IMG/VR virus record: IMGVR_UViG_3300032313_000135
Span: 1 to 25,971 of that record
DNA length: 25,971 nt
From: a virus
Reading direction: 5' to 3' (one strand)
Shown here: positions 7,401 to 18,400 of the stretch, piece by piece
How positions within the stretch are numbered: position 1 is the stretch's first letter
Layout of the letters: every line of letters starts with the position of its first letter
Notes under the pieces: generated by a model
What the model saw: the letters and a program-made list of their open reading frames with translations, nothing else
The model's database searches: none
Told to the model about the DNA's origin: nothing
Program-made: the position numbers and the translations under genes

Positions 7401-8765
7401 TGATTTATTATTTTCATTAAAGGAGTCATCAAAATCAAAAAAAGATATGCTTCCCGTTGACGCAAGAAGTTGTCCTACTGGCATTCCGCTTACTCCTAGA
7501 TCTGAAGCGCTTTTATTTAAAGAAAAATCTAAGACTCTATCAGATAGATCTGCAGTGAGTCTAGGAGAAAACTCAATCAAATCAAAAGATGAATCAAACT
7601 TTTTCATACTGTCTACAACAATTCTTATTCCAGAAATATACTCAAATTCTTTGTATTTTAATTCACCTCTTACAGTATAACTTGTTGGGTCTGTTAACTC
7701 AGTAACAAAGTTTGTAAAACTATCTACTACGGGCTCTTCAAATTTCCAGCCATACTGGGGAACAAACGTTTTCCACTCAGCCTCATACCAGATATGGTAC
7801 TCTCCAATATCTCCAGAGTTTTCAACAACAAGGTATGCGTCTCCCTCTCTTGTTCCTACTGGAGGTCTAAGAGTTATGGATGACAACTCTCCACGATAAA
7901 CAAATACTTGAGAGTATATCTTTGGAAGTATTAACCCATAGGCTAGTTCTACATATCCATCAGATTGAATTATTGAGGTTCCGTCTTTTCTCTTGTCCTG
8001 ATCAGTAAAGGAAACAGCATCCACCCAGTTGTTATTTTTTAATACCTGAACTTTCCACACACTTGGAGTTGTCTGATTTAATTCACCAAAGTAGGGGTCA
8101 GCAAAAGATCCTGTCTTGTTTGTATATCTTCCAGAATCAATGTCTCCAATATTTGTTTGCATTTTTATAACAAGCCTATTTGCTGGAACTCTTTCTTTGT
8201 ATACAACAAATGGTGCAGCATCCTCAATTATATGTCTACCGTTAACAGTTTGGTTAGAGGTTCCATACTCAACTCCATTCTCAGTTCTAAAAGATGTCCA
8301 ATATTTAAATGGGTCATTTTTATCTGCCATATAGTATCTTGGTTTTCTTGCCATATTAATATCAGGATTATGCAAAAACTTTCCACCTTGAAAAACTGCT
8401 TTATTGATTCCAGATCTTGGCCTAAATGGTTTTAAACAATCTTCTAGTGAGTATAGCAGTTTTAGTTTATCTTTTTTAGGTATAAGTTTAAATGGCGTAT
8501 CGTTCTCATCAAACCCTCCATCAATAACAACATCTGCATCTGTTGCTCCATAATAAAATGCTGGAGAAGAATTTTTATTTTCTAAAACAAAAGTGTTGGG
8601 GATAGTTCTATAAATAGATTCAGAGTCTGTGGGTCGATATCTATAGTTACCAACTACCAATATATTTGAATATATATTCATATTCCATTCAGCAATAACT
8701 GCTGACTGTGTTTTTATAGACGAACTCGTCTCTATATGCTTTAGTAAATCTTTCTCATCAAACAT
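4464..8765 (-). CDS. Large tail hub / minor tail protein with sugar-binding-like domains
   Basis: This 1433-aa protein has a mosaic layout. Residues about 190-300 look like a discoidin-type galactose-binding fold (ANRLVIKMQTNIGD, VWKVQVLKNNNWVDAV). Residues about 440-620 resemble the baseplate-hub core of siphophage tail-tip proteins (SISFFDFDD, VSAAVSLLLDSIGF, DKSVAEILQGLALSTQTAMF). Residues about 940-1150 look like a concanavalin/LamG-type sandwich (RLRVIGRIED, KFFLYLNDNLIATVFDEKPL, ALFVRGSSRVMFENVYA). The C-terminal 95 residues return to a hub-like pattern (IGLRIFANPMIQLGDIVEID). It would cap the tail tube, tie tube to fibres and probably touch cell-wall sugars. No peptidase or lysozyme motif was seen. 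It is TAATG-coupled on both sides. Domain names are by-eye matches; tail hub is the firmer part. Confidence 0.8.
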   Translation of the reverse strand: MFDEKDLLKHIETSSSIKTQSAVIAEWNMNIYSNILVVGNYRYRPTDSESIYRTIPNTFVLENKNSSPAFYYGATDADVVIDGGFDENDTPFKLIPKKDKLKLLYSLEDCLKPFRPRSGINKAVFQGGKFLHNPDINMARKPRYYMADKNDPFKYWTSFRTENGVEYGTSNQTVNGRHIIEDAAPFVVYKERVPANRLVIKMQTNIGDIDSGRYTNKTGSFADPYFGELNQTTPSVWKVQVLKNNNWVDAVSFTDQDKRKDGTSIIQSDGYVELAYGLILPKIYSQVFVYRGELSSITLRPPVGTREGDAYLVVENSGDIGEYHIWYEAEWKTFVPQYGWKFEEPVVDSFTNFVTELTDPTSYTVRGELKYKEFEYISGIRIVVDSMKKFDSSFDLIEFSPRLTADLSDRVLDFSLNKSASDLGVSGMPVGQLLASTGSISFFDFDDSFNENNKSSIILNKNIKNIQIKFYEVLTDAVGIDYYVPIKTMYSDGFAKIDNQSKKVSLSLRDLYFYFESQTAPEILSTNTSVSAAVSLLLDSIGFSNYVFKRVEGESEMVIPYFFIPPDKSVAEILQGLALSTQTAMFFDEYNNFVMMSKDFIMPTVAQRPTDLTLYGSSDSAQVDVVKNKDTKTKLSNIMELTSQDSQVYNGGQISYTTRHIERTVGTIKAAGMLEQERLYIYKPVLLWEVSGEQNIKSINQEVGNSSTYDLTAIPLNSYLSAVAPTVSNGKIINNTMDLGEGVYWLGRYKGYFYANGEILKFDAVQYNVSGTGDVWINSKLEYDTYFSSLPFNGKIYPTGLVRIYSEPNYEEINGLSKLKNGEVAKHGRAQFGTTISEHNAGLNEHWSNNDNVRGVEMDAKYLFKFDQTLPETTGNVAAGVNNSFATKTTRNGIIKNFISSKYISESSVNTMRSTQAGTTQSSAFVMNGGGFKTTDTPANFLSYVYKPLSNKFKHFGTRLRVIGRIEDNEKNGQTAVGQTELYSVQGKTADDKIIIAGGGGGIAIMVDPKTNAGYYFEIVALDKTKIDDSSRQNVHDVLFYKLEAKTSPTPNPAAPAIPVTLYEGLANIIVDGGEFVGQYRVAAEQNPTVYDLSVEYQDIGSRRKFFLYLNDNLIATVFDEKPLNVYNNMALFVRGSSRVMFENVYALANNYSQNTSFQLDAPISNAFGDSGISAQDSFRKYSMSGSVQASYLTGISSAQPPKFSIYFEEFGTIMREAASFNFRYDLAYPALYAQLSPTFNKLKSYAISGFRARSYGAEFLIFNTTDRVLSLDSSSQSYLRVQGIAFTNQSTNNFSVDDYFSKNSDLSDPQFDSTGIITAVNKVEKNYEDIKSSRMLYGRKDFSLDVPYVQNADAAENLMSWLVKKITKPRKSIGLRIFANPMIQLGDIVEIDYVEKNINKAGSDGSRFVVYNIEYSKSKDGPEMSLFLSEVL

Positions 8766-9427
8766 TATGCCTCTTCCAGTGTTAAGGACACATTCCAGAA
8801 GTCAAAGTTTAAACCACTTCTTTTTTGAACTGAGTAACTAAAGTCTGAGAAAAACATTTCAATTACTTCGTTATATTTGTTTGTATTTTTAAACCTTTCG
8901 TCTGAGTTAACAGTTTCAAAAACATCTTTAAAGTTTGTATATTTATCGTAGGCTAAGTAGACCCAGAAAGATCCACTGTGATTTTTATACCAGTCAAGGA
9001 GTTCTACTCCACCTGCTCCACCATCTGTAGTAAACTCTAAAGGGTTTGTTCTTATCTCTGGAATTTTTGTCATATTAGGATTTCCATCAGAATCAAAGCC
9101 AGCATAGGTATCAAATGCTCTAGACGGCAACATATCCCAGGATACTGTTAATGTTAGTTTATCTGCAGTATGATAAGATCTCATACGGCCATTGATCATT
9201 CTCTCCCGTTTTTCAATTCTGGTGGTCTTAAAGTCTATGGGTGACCTATTGTTATCAGAAAGGATTAAGAACTCGCCATAGCCATCTACAGAGGCTCCTA
9301 ATGACCCAATCTCGTCTCCTTCAGGGATGTGAAAACCATTTACCTTGATACCCTCGTTATCTGCAAAGAGGATCCCTTGAGGTCTTTGATATTTCTTACG
9401 ACCTGCCATATATGCATTAGTTGCCAT
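8765..9427 (-). CDS. Distal-tail-like minor tail protein
   Basis: This is a 220-aa protein encoded directly after the tape measure gene and before the hub, the classical place of the distal tail protein that joins tube and tip. It is beta-rich, with KLTLTVSWDMLPSRAF and SFWVYLAYDKYTNF, and ends in a strand pattern FDFWNVSLTLEEA typical of tube-like folds. The N-terminus is basic (YMAGRKKYQRPQ). Length fits the single-domain distal tail proteins of siphophages. The ATG shares one base with the tape measure stop (TAATG at 9429-9425), and GGAG lies inside the tape measure C-terminus, so translation is coupled. Function is inferred from gene order and general pattern. Confidence 0.76.
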   Translation of the reverse strand: MATNAYMAGRKKYQRPQGILFADNEGIKVNGFHIPEGDEIGSLGASVDGYGEFLILSDNNRSPIDFKTTRIEKRERMINGRMRSYHTADKLTLTVSWDMLPSRAFDTYAGFDSDGNPNMTKIPEIRTNPLEFTTDGGAGGVELLDWYKNHSGSFWVYLAYDKYTNFKDVFETVNSDERFKNTNKYNEVIEMFFSDFSYSVQKRSGLNFDFWNVSLTLEEA

Positions 9428-12400
9428 TAGGTTCTAACTCCTCTCATCTTTTGTGCGTCAACGCTCTTTATCTGAGCAATAACGGTTCTTGCAATTTCAT
9501 CTGGGTTTGATTCAGATTTAACGTTTACACTAATACTATAATTATACACTGCGTCACCTGCTGCTTGGCCATTATTCATTGCCTGCATCTTTCCTATACC
9601 GTGGGACTGTACAGCAAACTTATTCATTACAAACTCTCCAGGAGTGAGCATTGCTGGAACTGTGTCAGTTCCCATGTTAAATTTCTTTTGTGCAAACTGA
9701 GAAGAAACAAGGCCTCCAGTAGCATAGCCTGTCCACTTGTATATATTTCCTGACTTTGATGATGTTTCTTCATCTAGAGCGTTAGTTTTACCACCAACTT
9801 GCCATGCCACTTGTTCGTTAGTAAATCCAAGAGACTTTAGGGCTTTTCTTGCATTATCGACTATTATGTTTTGGTCTTTCATATTTCCTTGAGCAACTTC
9901 TACATTGTCCCAAGCAGTTAAAAGTTCTATTTTTGCATCTGGCCTAGTTTCTTTTAAAAACTCTTCTCTTCCATCAGTATCTTTATAATCCCATGTTTTT
10001 CTTGCAGCACTTAAAACTTTTCCTGCAGCCATTAAAGACTCTCTGTTTGTTTTAAAGTCTTTGTCTGCATTTTTTAGTATGCTAAAAATATTTTGCAATT
10101 CAGCACTAATTTCTTTTTCTTTTGCTGCCTTGAATGTTTTTGCTCCTTCTGAGTCCATTGGCGATGCATTAATATAACTAGGTTTATCTGCAGTACCAAT
10201 GTTCCTTTGTGTAAAAGATGTTGCATACTCTTTTGCTTTTACGTATTCGTCCCAAAGTTTTCTGGCATCTTCTTTAGCCTTTCCTGAAAGTTTTTTAATA
10301 TCGCTTTCTTTAACAACCTTCATAGTCACAAGTTTTTGCTGAAGTTGAAATGCTTCTCTTTCTGCTCTCTGTTTTTCTAGTGTTATTGAAAGTTTTGATC
10401 CAGCAGAAACTGCTGCTTTATCTGTTTTTGCTAATTTTGGTGCTGCAGCAGGTTTGATTGGTACATACTTAAAGGATCCTGGTTTATACCCTGCTGTTCC
10501 TGGAACATTCTGACTTGAAGATCCTGGCACTTGGGTTCCAGGAATTGGAACTACATTGTTTGACCCACCAGTGGTTGTGCTATTATTTCCAGTTCCTGAC
10601 CCACCAGTTGTAGACTTTCCACCAGCATCACTTGTTACTGGTCCTTTTATTTTAGCAGAATTATAAATATCATTTGCAGCATTTTGTGTAAGATTATTGT
10701 AATTTGTGTTTGGATCATCTGCTGCAGAAGTTGGTCCTGTTATTGGTGCTTTTGGTGCTCCATCTTTCCACTTTTGATTAAATCCACTTTGTAAAGTATC
10801 TACTAGCCACCATTGATTTTGTGATTTTGCAGACTCAATTGCTTTTAGTTCTAGGTCATACTGCTCTTTTTTAATCTTATACTCAGCCTCTGCTGCTGCT
10901 TGTGCTGCTTTAGCATCTGCTGCTTTCTTTGCTGCAAGTTCTTCAAGTCCCTGTGCTGTTGTTTTAAATTCTTGCCTTAATGCATCCATTGCTGTTCCAG
11001 ATGCTGCTGCTGAAGCAGAAGAATATTTAGACATTGTGTCCTCTATCTTGCCCCAGCCTTTTTCAATCTCATCAACTGAAGCAAGCATTGAACCCATTAG
11101 TCTATCAAAGTCTTGTCCAGCAACGGCGGAAGCATCTATCTTGGCTCCAATAGCATCCCAGGCATCCTTTGTTTGTCCAAGAACAGTTATACCGCTTACT
11201 AATTTTTCTATAGCCCGTTCATCAGTTGCAATCGCAACATTGTTTGCATCAATACTGTATTGTCTTGGCTTTATTTGTTTTTCTGTTATATCGTAAATCT
11301 CATCTTCTTGTTTACGGATAGCCTCTTGTGCTGCTTCTCTTTTTTCTTCAAGGTCGTAAATCTTATCGCTTGTATCTTGTATTTGTTTTAGGATTTCAAG
11401 TCTTGTAAGCAACTTACCATTTACTTCTGTTGTTGCTGTATTTTCTAGAGTATAGATTGTCTGAGCATTTTGATACTGTCTCTCAGTAATTTCGTCTTTG
11501 CTTAGTCCTGAGACCTCGCCTCTCAAACTATCTATCTTATTCTTACGAGATAGTTCTAAAGCCTTAGAAGCATTCTCTGCATTACGTGCTGCTTGGGCTG
11601 CTCTTATAGCCTGGACTGCACGGGCTGCTGCACCAATATCTCCCTTAGAGAGAGCATCTGCTAAGTCAAGTTGCTCCTTTTCTTGCTCAACAATCTGACT
11701 CTTAATTTCTGAAACCTTAGCAAGTGCTTCTGCTTGTTCGTCATATCTCTTATTAATTTCTTCTGCAGCATGATTCATTTTTTCCATATCATTAGACAAG
11801 ATTGTGTTTTCTGCATTGATCTCTGCTATAGGTCTTTCAAATGCTACCTCAATGACTCTTTGAAGATCGTTTATGCTTTCTTGATAGGCTTCAAGAGGAC
11901 GAGTGATATCCATCTCAAGCGCTCTTGTTGCTTTCTGAATAGCCTCTTCAATTGGACGTATCTTGCTAAAGGTTATTTGTTGAATCTCAAGTTGTAAATC
12001 TTCATTTGCATTCTTAAGTGTTTTAATATTTGCAACCATAGATTTAGATGCTGCACTAGCACCAGTTCTAATTAACGCTTCCTGAACTGAGAACATCTTG
12101 TTAACAAGTTCCATACCTGGTGCTGCTGCTGCAGCAAAATCCCCAGCATTAAACTTAGCACGAATTTCTACAATCTTTTCATCTTTTATACCCTCAAGGT
12201 ATTCAGCAATTGCCTTAGAGTCTATCTTTCCATCTTCTAGGTCTGCCATTAATTGCTTGGCCAGCGCTGGGTCTGAAAGAACTGTTGCAATATTTTCAGC
12301 AGACATACCTGATATCTTTAATGCAGAAGCGAGTTTAGGGAAGGTGTCGTTCTTAAATTTAAAGTCTGCATTCTTCTTTAATAGGTCTGCCATAACTGCA

Positions 12401-15400
12401 GCCTTCTCTGTTGCATTGGCAGCATTTATTGCATCATCTGAGAACTTCTTTAGGTCTGTTCCTGCTAATGCTGAAGAGGCTACTGAGGCTGCTAGTGCTG
12501 AATCTGAAACTAATTCCAATGCAGTTGCTGTATCTACTCCTGACGCCTTTAATTTATTAAATGCTTTAAATTGATTATCAGCATCAGTGATTACCTTTAC
12601 TTGTGCAATATTAAACTTATCAAGTGGGGCTTCATTGTATGCTGCAATGACAGCCTTACCCTCTGCGGATATTCCAGTAATCCTTGTTTTATCATATACA
12701 ACATTGCCTTTTTTATCTTTTAATACATTACCCTTTTTATCTTTCTTGGCTGCATATGTAAAGACTCCTTGCTGTCCAGCCTTCTTGCTATTAAGATCGG
12801 CCTTTAGTAACTCATCAAACTGTTCTGCATCTAAACCAGCAATATAGTCTCTAAATTCTTCTGGAACCTTTAGTGCAAGAAGTTTTTGTTGAACACCATC
12901 AAATAGTTTAAACATATTTGCAACATTCTTCTTTGCAGCAGGACTATTAAATGCTGCAAGCATGGACTCAATTGGCTTCTTGGCATTAAAAGATTGGTCT
13001 CTTACCATCTTGATACGCATAGCAAGTGAATCAAGGAAGTCTAGTGGATCATCTTTCTTTCCTCCTGAACCAGGAGTTTTGGCAGGTCCTGCATCAACTG
13101 AAGTAACGCCACTTGCATAGGTAGGAACTAACTTTTCAGCAGCCATCTGCTCAGGAGTTAGTTTTAAGAATGCTGCTTTAAACTTTGCTTCTGCCACTAG
13201 GAGAGCGTCTGCTCCTGCTGCAATTGTTCCCTTTGACTGTGCAAGCCAGGCCTGGTTTCTTGCATAAAGTTCTGCTGCTGCTTCTTTTTGCTCTTGAGTA
13301 AGGATTGATTCATAGGCAAATTGTGTTTGAAGTTTTTGTAAATACTCTGCCTGTTGCTCTAAGTTTAGGTTATTGAACTGAGCCATTCTTTCTTCATTGG
13401 CTTGTAATGCTGTAATGGCTGCATTTTCTTGTGGCCCCAATTTTTTGGCAGCCTCAAGATCCATCTTCTTATCGCCTTTTTTCTTTTGCTCTTCTTTAAG
13501 TTTTTCAATACCTTCCATCTGGCCCTTAAGAACTTCAAGGCCTTCTAGACCAAGGGTAGTCAACAAAACCTCCATGTCAATGGTTGTTCCATCCAGAGCC
13601 TGAATACCCTTAAGTGCTTCCATAATTGCATCAAACTGTCCTGGGTCTGTTTTTGTTAATGCAATCTTGGTAACCATATTTGTTGCCATTTTTTTATCTT
13701 TATAGCCTGCAAACATGTTTAGGAGTTCTTTTGTTTTTGATGTTCCATGAATTCCCACACTTGCATTAAAAAGTAAGTCTAGATTATTTAGTTGTCCAGA
13801 AAAAAGTTCTAAGTAGTTGTTTGCTTCTGATGGACTTAGAACTTTACTTCCAACAAGCATTTCCCATTTTGCTTGGAAGGTTTGTGCTGTTTTATTATCC
13901 TTTAAGCCATTAATTGACTTATTGTCTGCAAAGTCTTCTGATGTATTTAAGAATGTTTTTGATGCTTCTTCTTGGTCAGTTCCCTTATAGTTTGTTAATA
14001 GTTGATTTCTGGATGCATCAAAGTAAGCATCTTCTTTACCACTAAACTTTGAACCACTGTAAACCTTTTCAAAACTCTTTTGCTGTAAACCAATCTGTGT
14101 AAGAAGTAGGCCGTTCATTGTATTTGTATCTATAACATTTTGAGCAGTAAGGTCGGATATCTTCTTCTCAATTTCTAGTTTCTTTGCTGCGTTTGCAGTT
14201 GCTGCTAACTCTGCCTCAAGTTTTTTCTTTTGATTTTCATATTCAACTTGTACCTGATCTGCCATCATCGTGGCCATCTGAATATTATTCATGTTATATG
14301 CTGCGATGGATGCAATGTTTTCTCTTCGATTTCCCTTACCTGCTGCAACGTCATCTTCTGCTTTGTCAACTCTATTGTTTGCGTTAGCCATTATTAGCGC
14401 TCTAGTATCCATAGGACTATTCTTTAAGTCTTCACCGTTTGGACCTAGAAGTGCAGATAGTTGTCCAACAATTTGCATCTCAATCTTTTGATCTTTTAGT
14501 TGCAAAGCAAGTTCTGCAGCAATACTGTTTGCTGCCTGTGCATCAAGTACTCCGTCTGCAACGGCTGTAGCAAGTTTTAATGATAGATCATCAACTGCTC
14601 TTGCGGATCCAAACTTCTTAGCGTTGTCTTGAAATAACTTCTTTTCTTTTTTACCAATGTCTGTACCTAAGAACTTATTACCAAATGTATTATCAATTTT
14701 AATTTCTTCATCATACTTACCGTATTGGCTAGTTGATCTACGCTTATCCATGATTTCAGATGCACCAACACGTCCTGCCATCTCACCTATTGACTTTAAG
14801 CCATCTCTTGTTGCTGAAAGATCTGTTGCAAATTGTGCTGCTTTTTTAGCCATATCATTAAAGTGCTTGTTAAGCATATAGGCTCCTGCACCTAATGCTA
14901 CAACTGCTCCTACTGCAAGTCCTATTGGTCCTGTACCCGCAATCATTGGAGCAAACTGTGCTACCGTTGCTGCTGTACCTAATGCTGCCGTTACCTGTGG
15001 TGGTGCTCCTGCCATACCTGCGACCATTGCTGCTGTTCCTAGGCCACCAGAAACTTTACCAGAAAACTTGGAAACCTTCTCTTTACGCAAGCCACGCTTC
15101 TTTTTCTTTAATTGGCTTTCGGTAAGAGTTGTTGGCTCCCCTGTTTCTGGGTCAAACAGTATTTGTCCCTTTTTGTTTTTTGTATAACCAACCTGTCCTG
15201 GATCATCTGGGCCATTAGTTCCTGGGTCTCTTCCCATTGCTTCGTCATATGCTCTTGTATAGTCGTATGCCTTGGTCTTATCAATATACTTGCTATCTGA
15301 CTGTGCTCCGTCAGGAATAATTGCACTTGGATCTTTCATTCGTGCAGCAAGTTCTTGTCGTCCCAACTCTCTTATCTTGCGCTTGTCTTCTTCAATGTCT

Positions 15401-18400
15401 CTATTTATGTCAGCAATGTTTTCTGAAGAACCTGCAATATCATCTTGTGCTATACCTGTTGTACCTGTTGACTGAAGAACATCATTCATATTTCCTGTAG
15501 TAGCATCTGTTATCTGTGCACCAGTTAGCAGGTTTCCTGCAGTTTGTGTTTGAGCATCAACTGCTTCTCCAGTTACGTTTGCAAGTTCATCTGTCTGTTC
15601 TGCAACCATAAGAGTTGAGTCTGCTGTATCTTCTGTACCTTCAACAATGCGTCTTAATCCATCACCTTGTTCTTGTGTTCCGTTAGATACAACTTCATCA
15701 TTCTTGTCTTGAATTTTTTGAACTTTACCTGGTTCTTTTACATCATCTTCTGATATATCTATCCCGCTCTCAAGTTGAATTGCCTCAATCTCTGCTTCTG
15801 CTGCCTTTATTCTTAACTCTGCTGCTTTGGCCTCTAATTCATCCGCCTTCTTTTTAAGTGCTTTAGCGTTATCAGCAGTGTAAATGTTCTTGCCATCTTC
15901 ACGGGCTGCAACCTCTTCCCACTTTGCTGCTTCAGTTCTAACTCTTGCTGCTGCTGCTTCTGCATCAGATGCTTCCTTATTTAGTCTGTCTGCTTCTTCA
16001 CGAGCCTTACCAATATTAATGGTGTTACCCTTAATGGTAACTCTTGACTTACTTTGATCCCTGATCTGTTGTACAACCTGTGCCTGTGCCGTTGCAGCCT
16101 GCTCTGTACTTACTGCTAAATCTTCTGCTGCTGCTTCTGTTCTTGCTGTTAAAGCAACTGTTGAAGAAGGTCCTGATACTGGAGGAGTTCCTGGACCACC
16201 ACTAATGCCTGCTTCTTTGGCACGTTTTCTTCTTTGTCTATCTTGTGATTTAAGAATTTGTCTTTCTTCACTAAATTCTGGGGTATTGATATCATCGTAG
16301 AAAGATTTATTGTCAAGGTCCATCTTGTCAACTCTTGCCTGTGTTTCTGCTGCTGTTGGTACTGCAGCAGACCCTAGTTTTTTAGCCTGAGAAGAGACTT
16401 CTGCGGAATGTTCTTGCATTCCAATAACAATTCCGTCTGCAACACTTTTACCAATCTCCCTACCCTTTTTAGAAGGAGAACCTCTGTCTACTCCTTCTGG
16501 ACCTTCGGCTCCGTCAATTACTGCTTGACCAACCTCTGCTCCTGCTGCTGCTGCAGCAGCCGTGTCTTCTGGTGTAACCTCTACTGTTGGTGCAGGGGTT
16601 ATTATTTGTCCTGCACTAAGTCTTTCTCTATTTCTTAGTTTTTCTACAATTGCTCTTTCAGTATCTGTTACTCCACCCTTTTCTGATGCAATTGGCTCAG
16701 AATAACTTGTTCCAACCTCTCCACTTTTTATGTGTGCAAATGTTGGTTTACTTCCTTTTTCATCTGTTTGTTCTGGTGGTGTTATGCCTCTTCGTGCATA
16801 CTCTCTTTCTGTATTTCTCTTTGTTTGATCATCTAGATACTCTGACATGGAGTGTCCAGGAATTGCAACTCTTTCTGTTCTTATATCGGTAATTCTTTCA
16901 TTACCATCTTCATCAATTCCAGTCTCAACTCTTTTGCGGTTCATAGCAACTGCATCTCGACCAGGATTTTCTGGTGTTCCTAAATCTGCATCAAATATTC
17001 TTCGTGCAGCAATCCTCATCTTTTCTGCTTCATCAGCAGTAACCTTTAAATCTCTTTCTAGACTGTCTATATATGCAACCATCTTTGGGTATGCAGTTTG
17101 ACCCGCTTCGCTAACATCTGTTACTCCTGGAACTACTTCTCTTGCAAATATGTTTGCAATCTCATCAAAGTGAGGGGCTAGGTGCTGGTTAGATTTAGTC
17201 CACATATCAAATGACTCGTCTGTTTGCCTTGCAATGCCATCAAGGGCCTGCATCTGAGTTACCATTGATCCTGTTGTTGCTACTTTAAACCTGTCTGATG
17301 CACCTACTATTTCTCCTGATTCATCTTTTTTAGTAATAAATCTAGAATCTCCTCCAGCAATAGTAGATCCTTGAACTGGACGGCCTTGTATGTTTCCTGG
17401 CATCATGATAGCAGCGCCAGACATTAACTTTGTATCTTGTTCACCACCTGCTACTCTACCCGTATGTGGTTGTGTAATTGTATACTTTGGCTTCCTTGGG
17501 TGTGGGTGTTCGTGAAATTCTCCAGTACCTTTGTGATATCTATTTACAGATCCATTTTGAAGTGCTGCTACTAATTCTGGATTTTCTTTTGCAGTATCTT
17601 TTGTAATAACAACTTCGCCAGGAGTTAGTAATGCTGGGACAGTATCTTTATTTCCTGTACCTGGAACGACTCCACCTGTTGCAAACTTTGTAGGAGGTAG
17701 TCCTGCTACTGCTCCTGCTGGTCCTGGTACAGTATTGAATAATCCTGGAGATGATTGAGCAAGGGCTCTTGCCTGACTTGCTGCTGCGCCGTAGGCTGCT
17801 GCTAATGCTTGAACTGATGCTGCTTCAACATTAAATGTAGAAATTAATTGGCTATGAGATGTATGTAAAGCATTAGACTGTGCAAGGTTTTCAATCTGTT
17901 GGTTGGTTAGATACTCAAACCCTCCGCCAAGAACATTGTTTGAACCATTAAGTTGAGCAACTCCGCCACGGAGTTTTGCAAACAACTTGATACCATTTGC
18001 AACAAAGTTCATTAAAACACCAAATGTCATTAATAGAACTGGAGCAAGTCCTCCAACAACTCCAACAACAACTGTTATAACTTTTTTAGTTCCATCGCTT
18101 AAAGTGTTAAATTTTTCTAGGATTCTTCCAACAAAACTAACTATAGGTGTTACTGCTTCTAAGAATGCTTTACCTATTGGAACAAGTTGGAGTTTAATAT
18201 TTTCCATAGACTTCTTAAACTTGTTACCAGTCATGTCTTCAACCTTGCCAAGTTCTCGCTCAGACAAGATTGCTAATTCTTCAACTGATGCTCCTGCAAG
18301 TCCAAGTGCTCGTGCAGCCTGTGAAGAATCTTTTGTAACGTTCTGGAATAGTGTAGACAGACGAGCAAACTGGAACTTACCAAATAGTTGTTCGATTGCT

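Noticed and set aside
12098-12574. 158-aa open frame on the plus strand
   Set aside because: It is antisense to the tape measure gene, with Ser/Ala-rich composition typical of a shadow of Ala-rich coding DNA.
16535-16565. Trinucleotide GCT/GCA run as a repeat element
   Set aside because: It simply encodes an alanine run in the tape measure protein.
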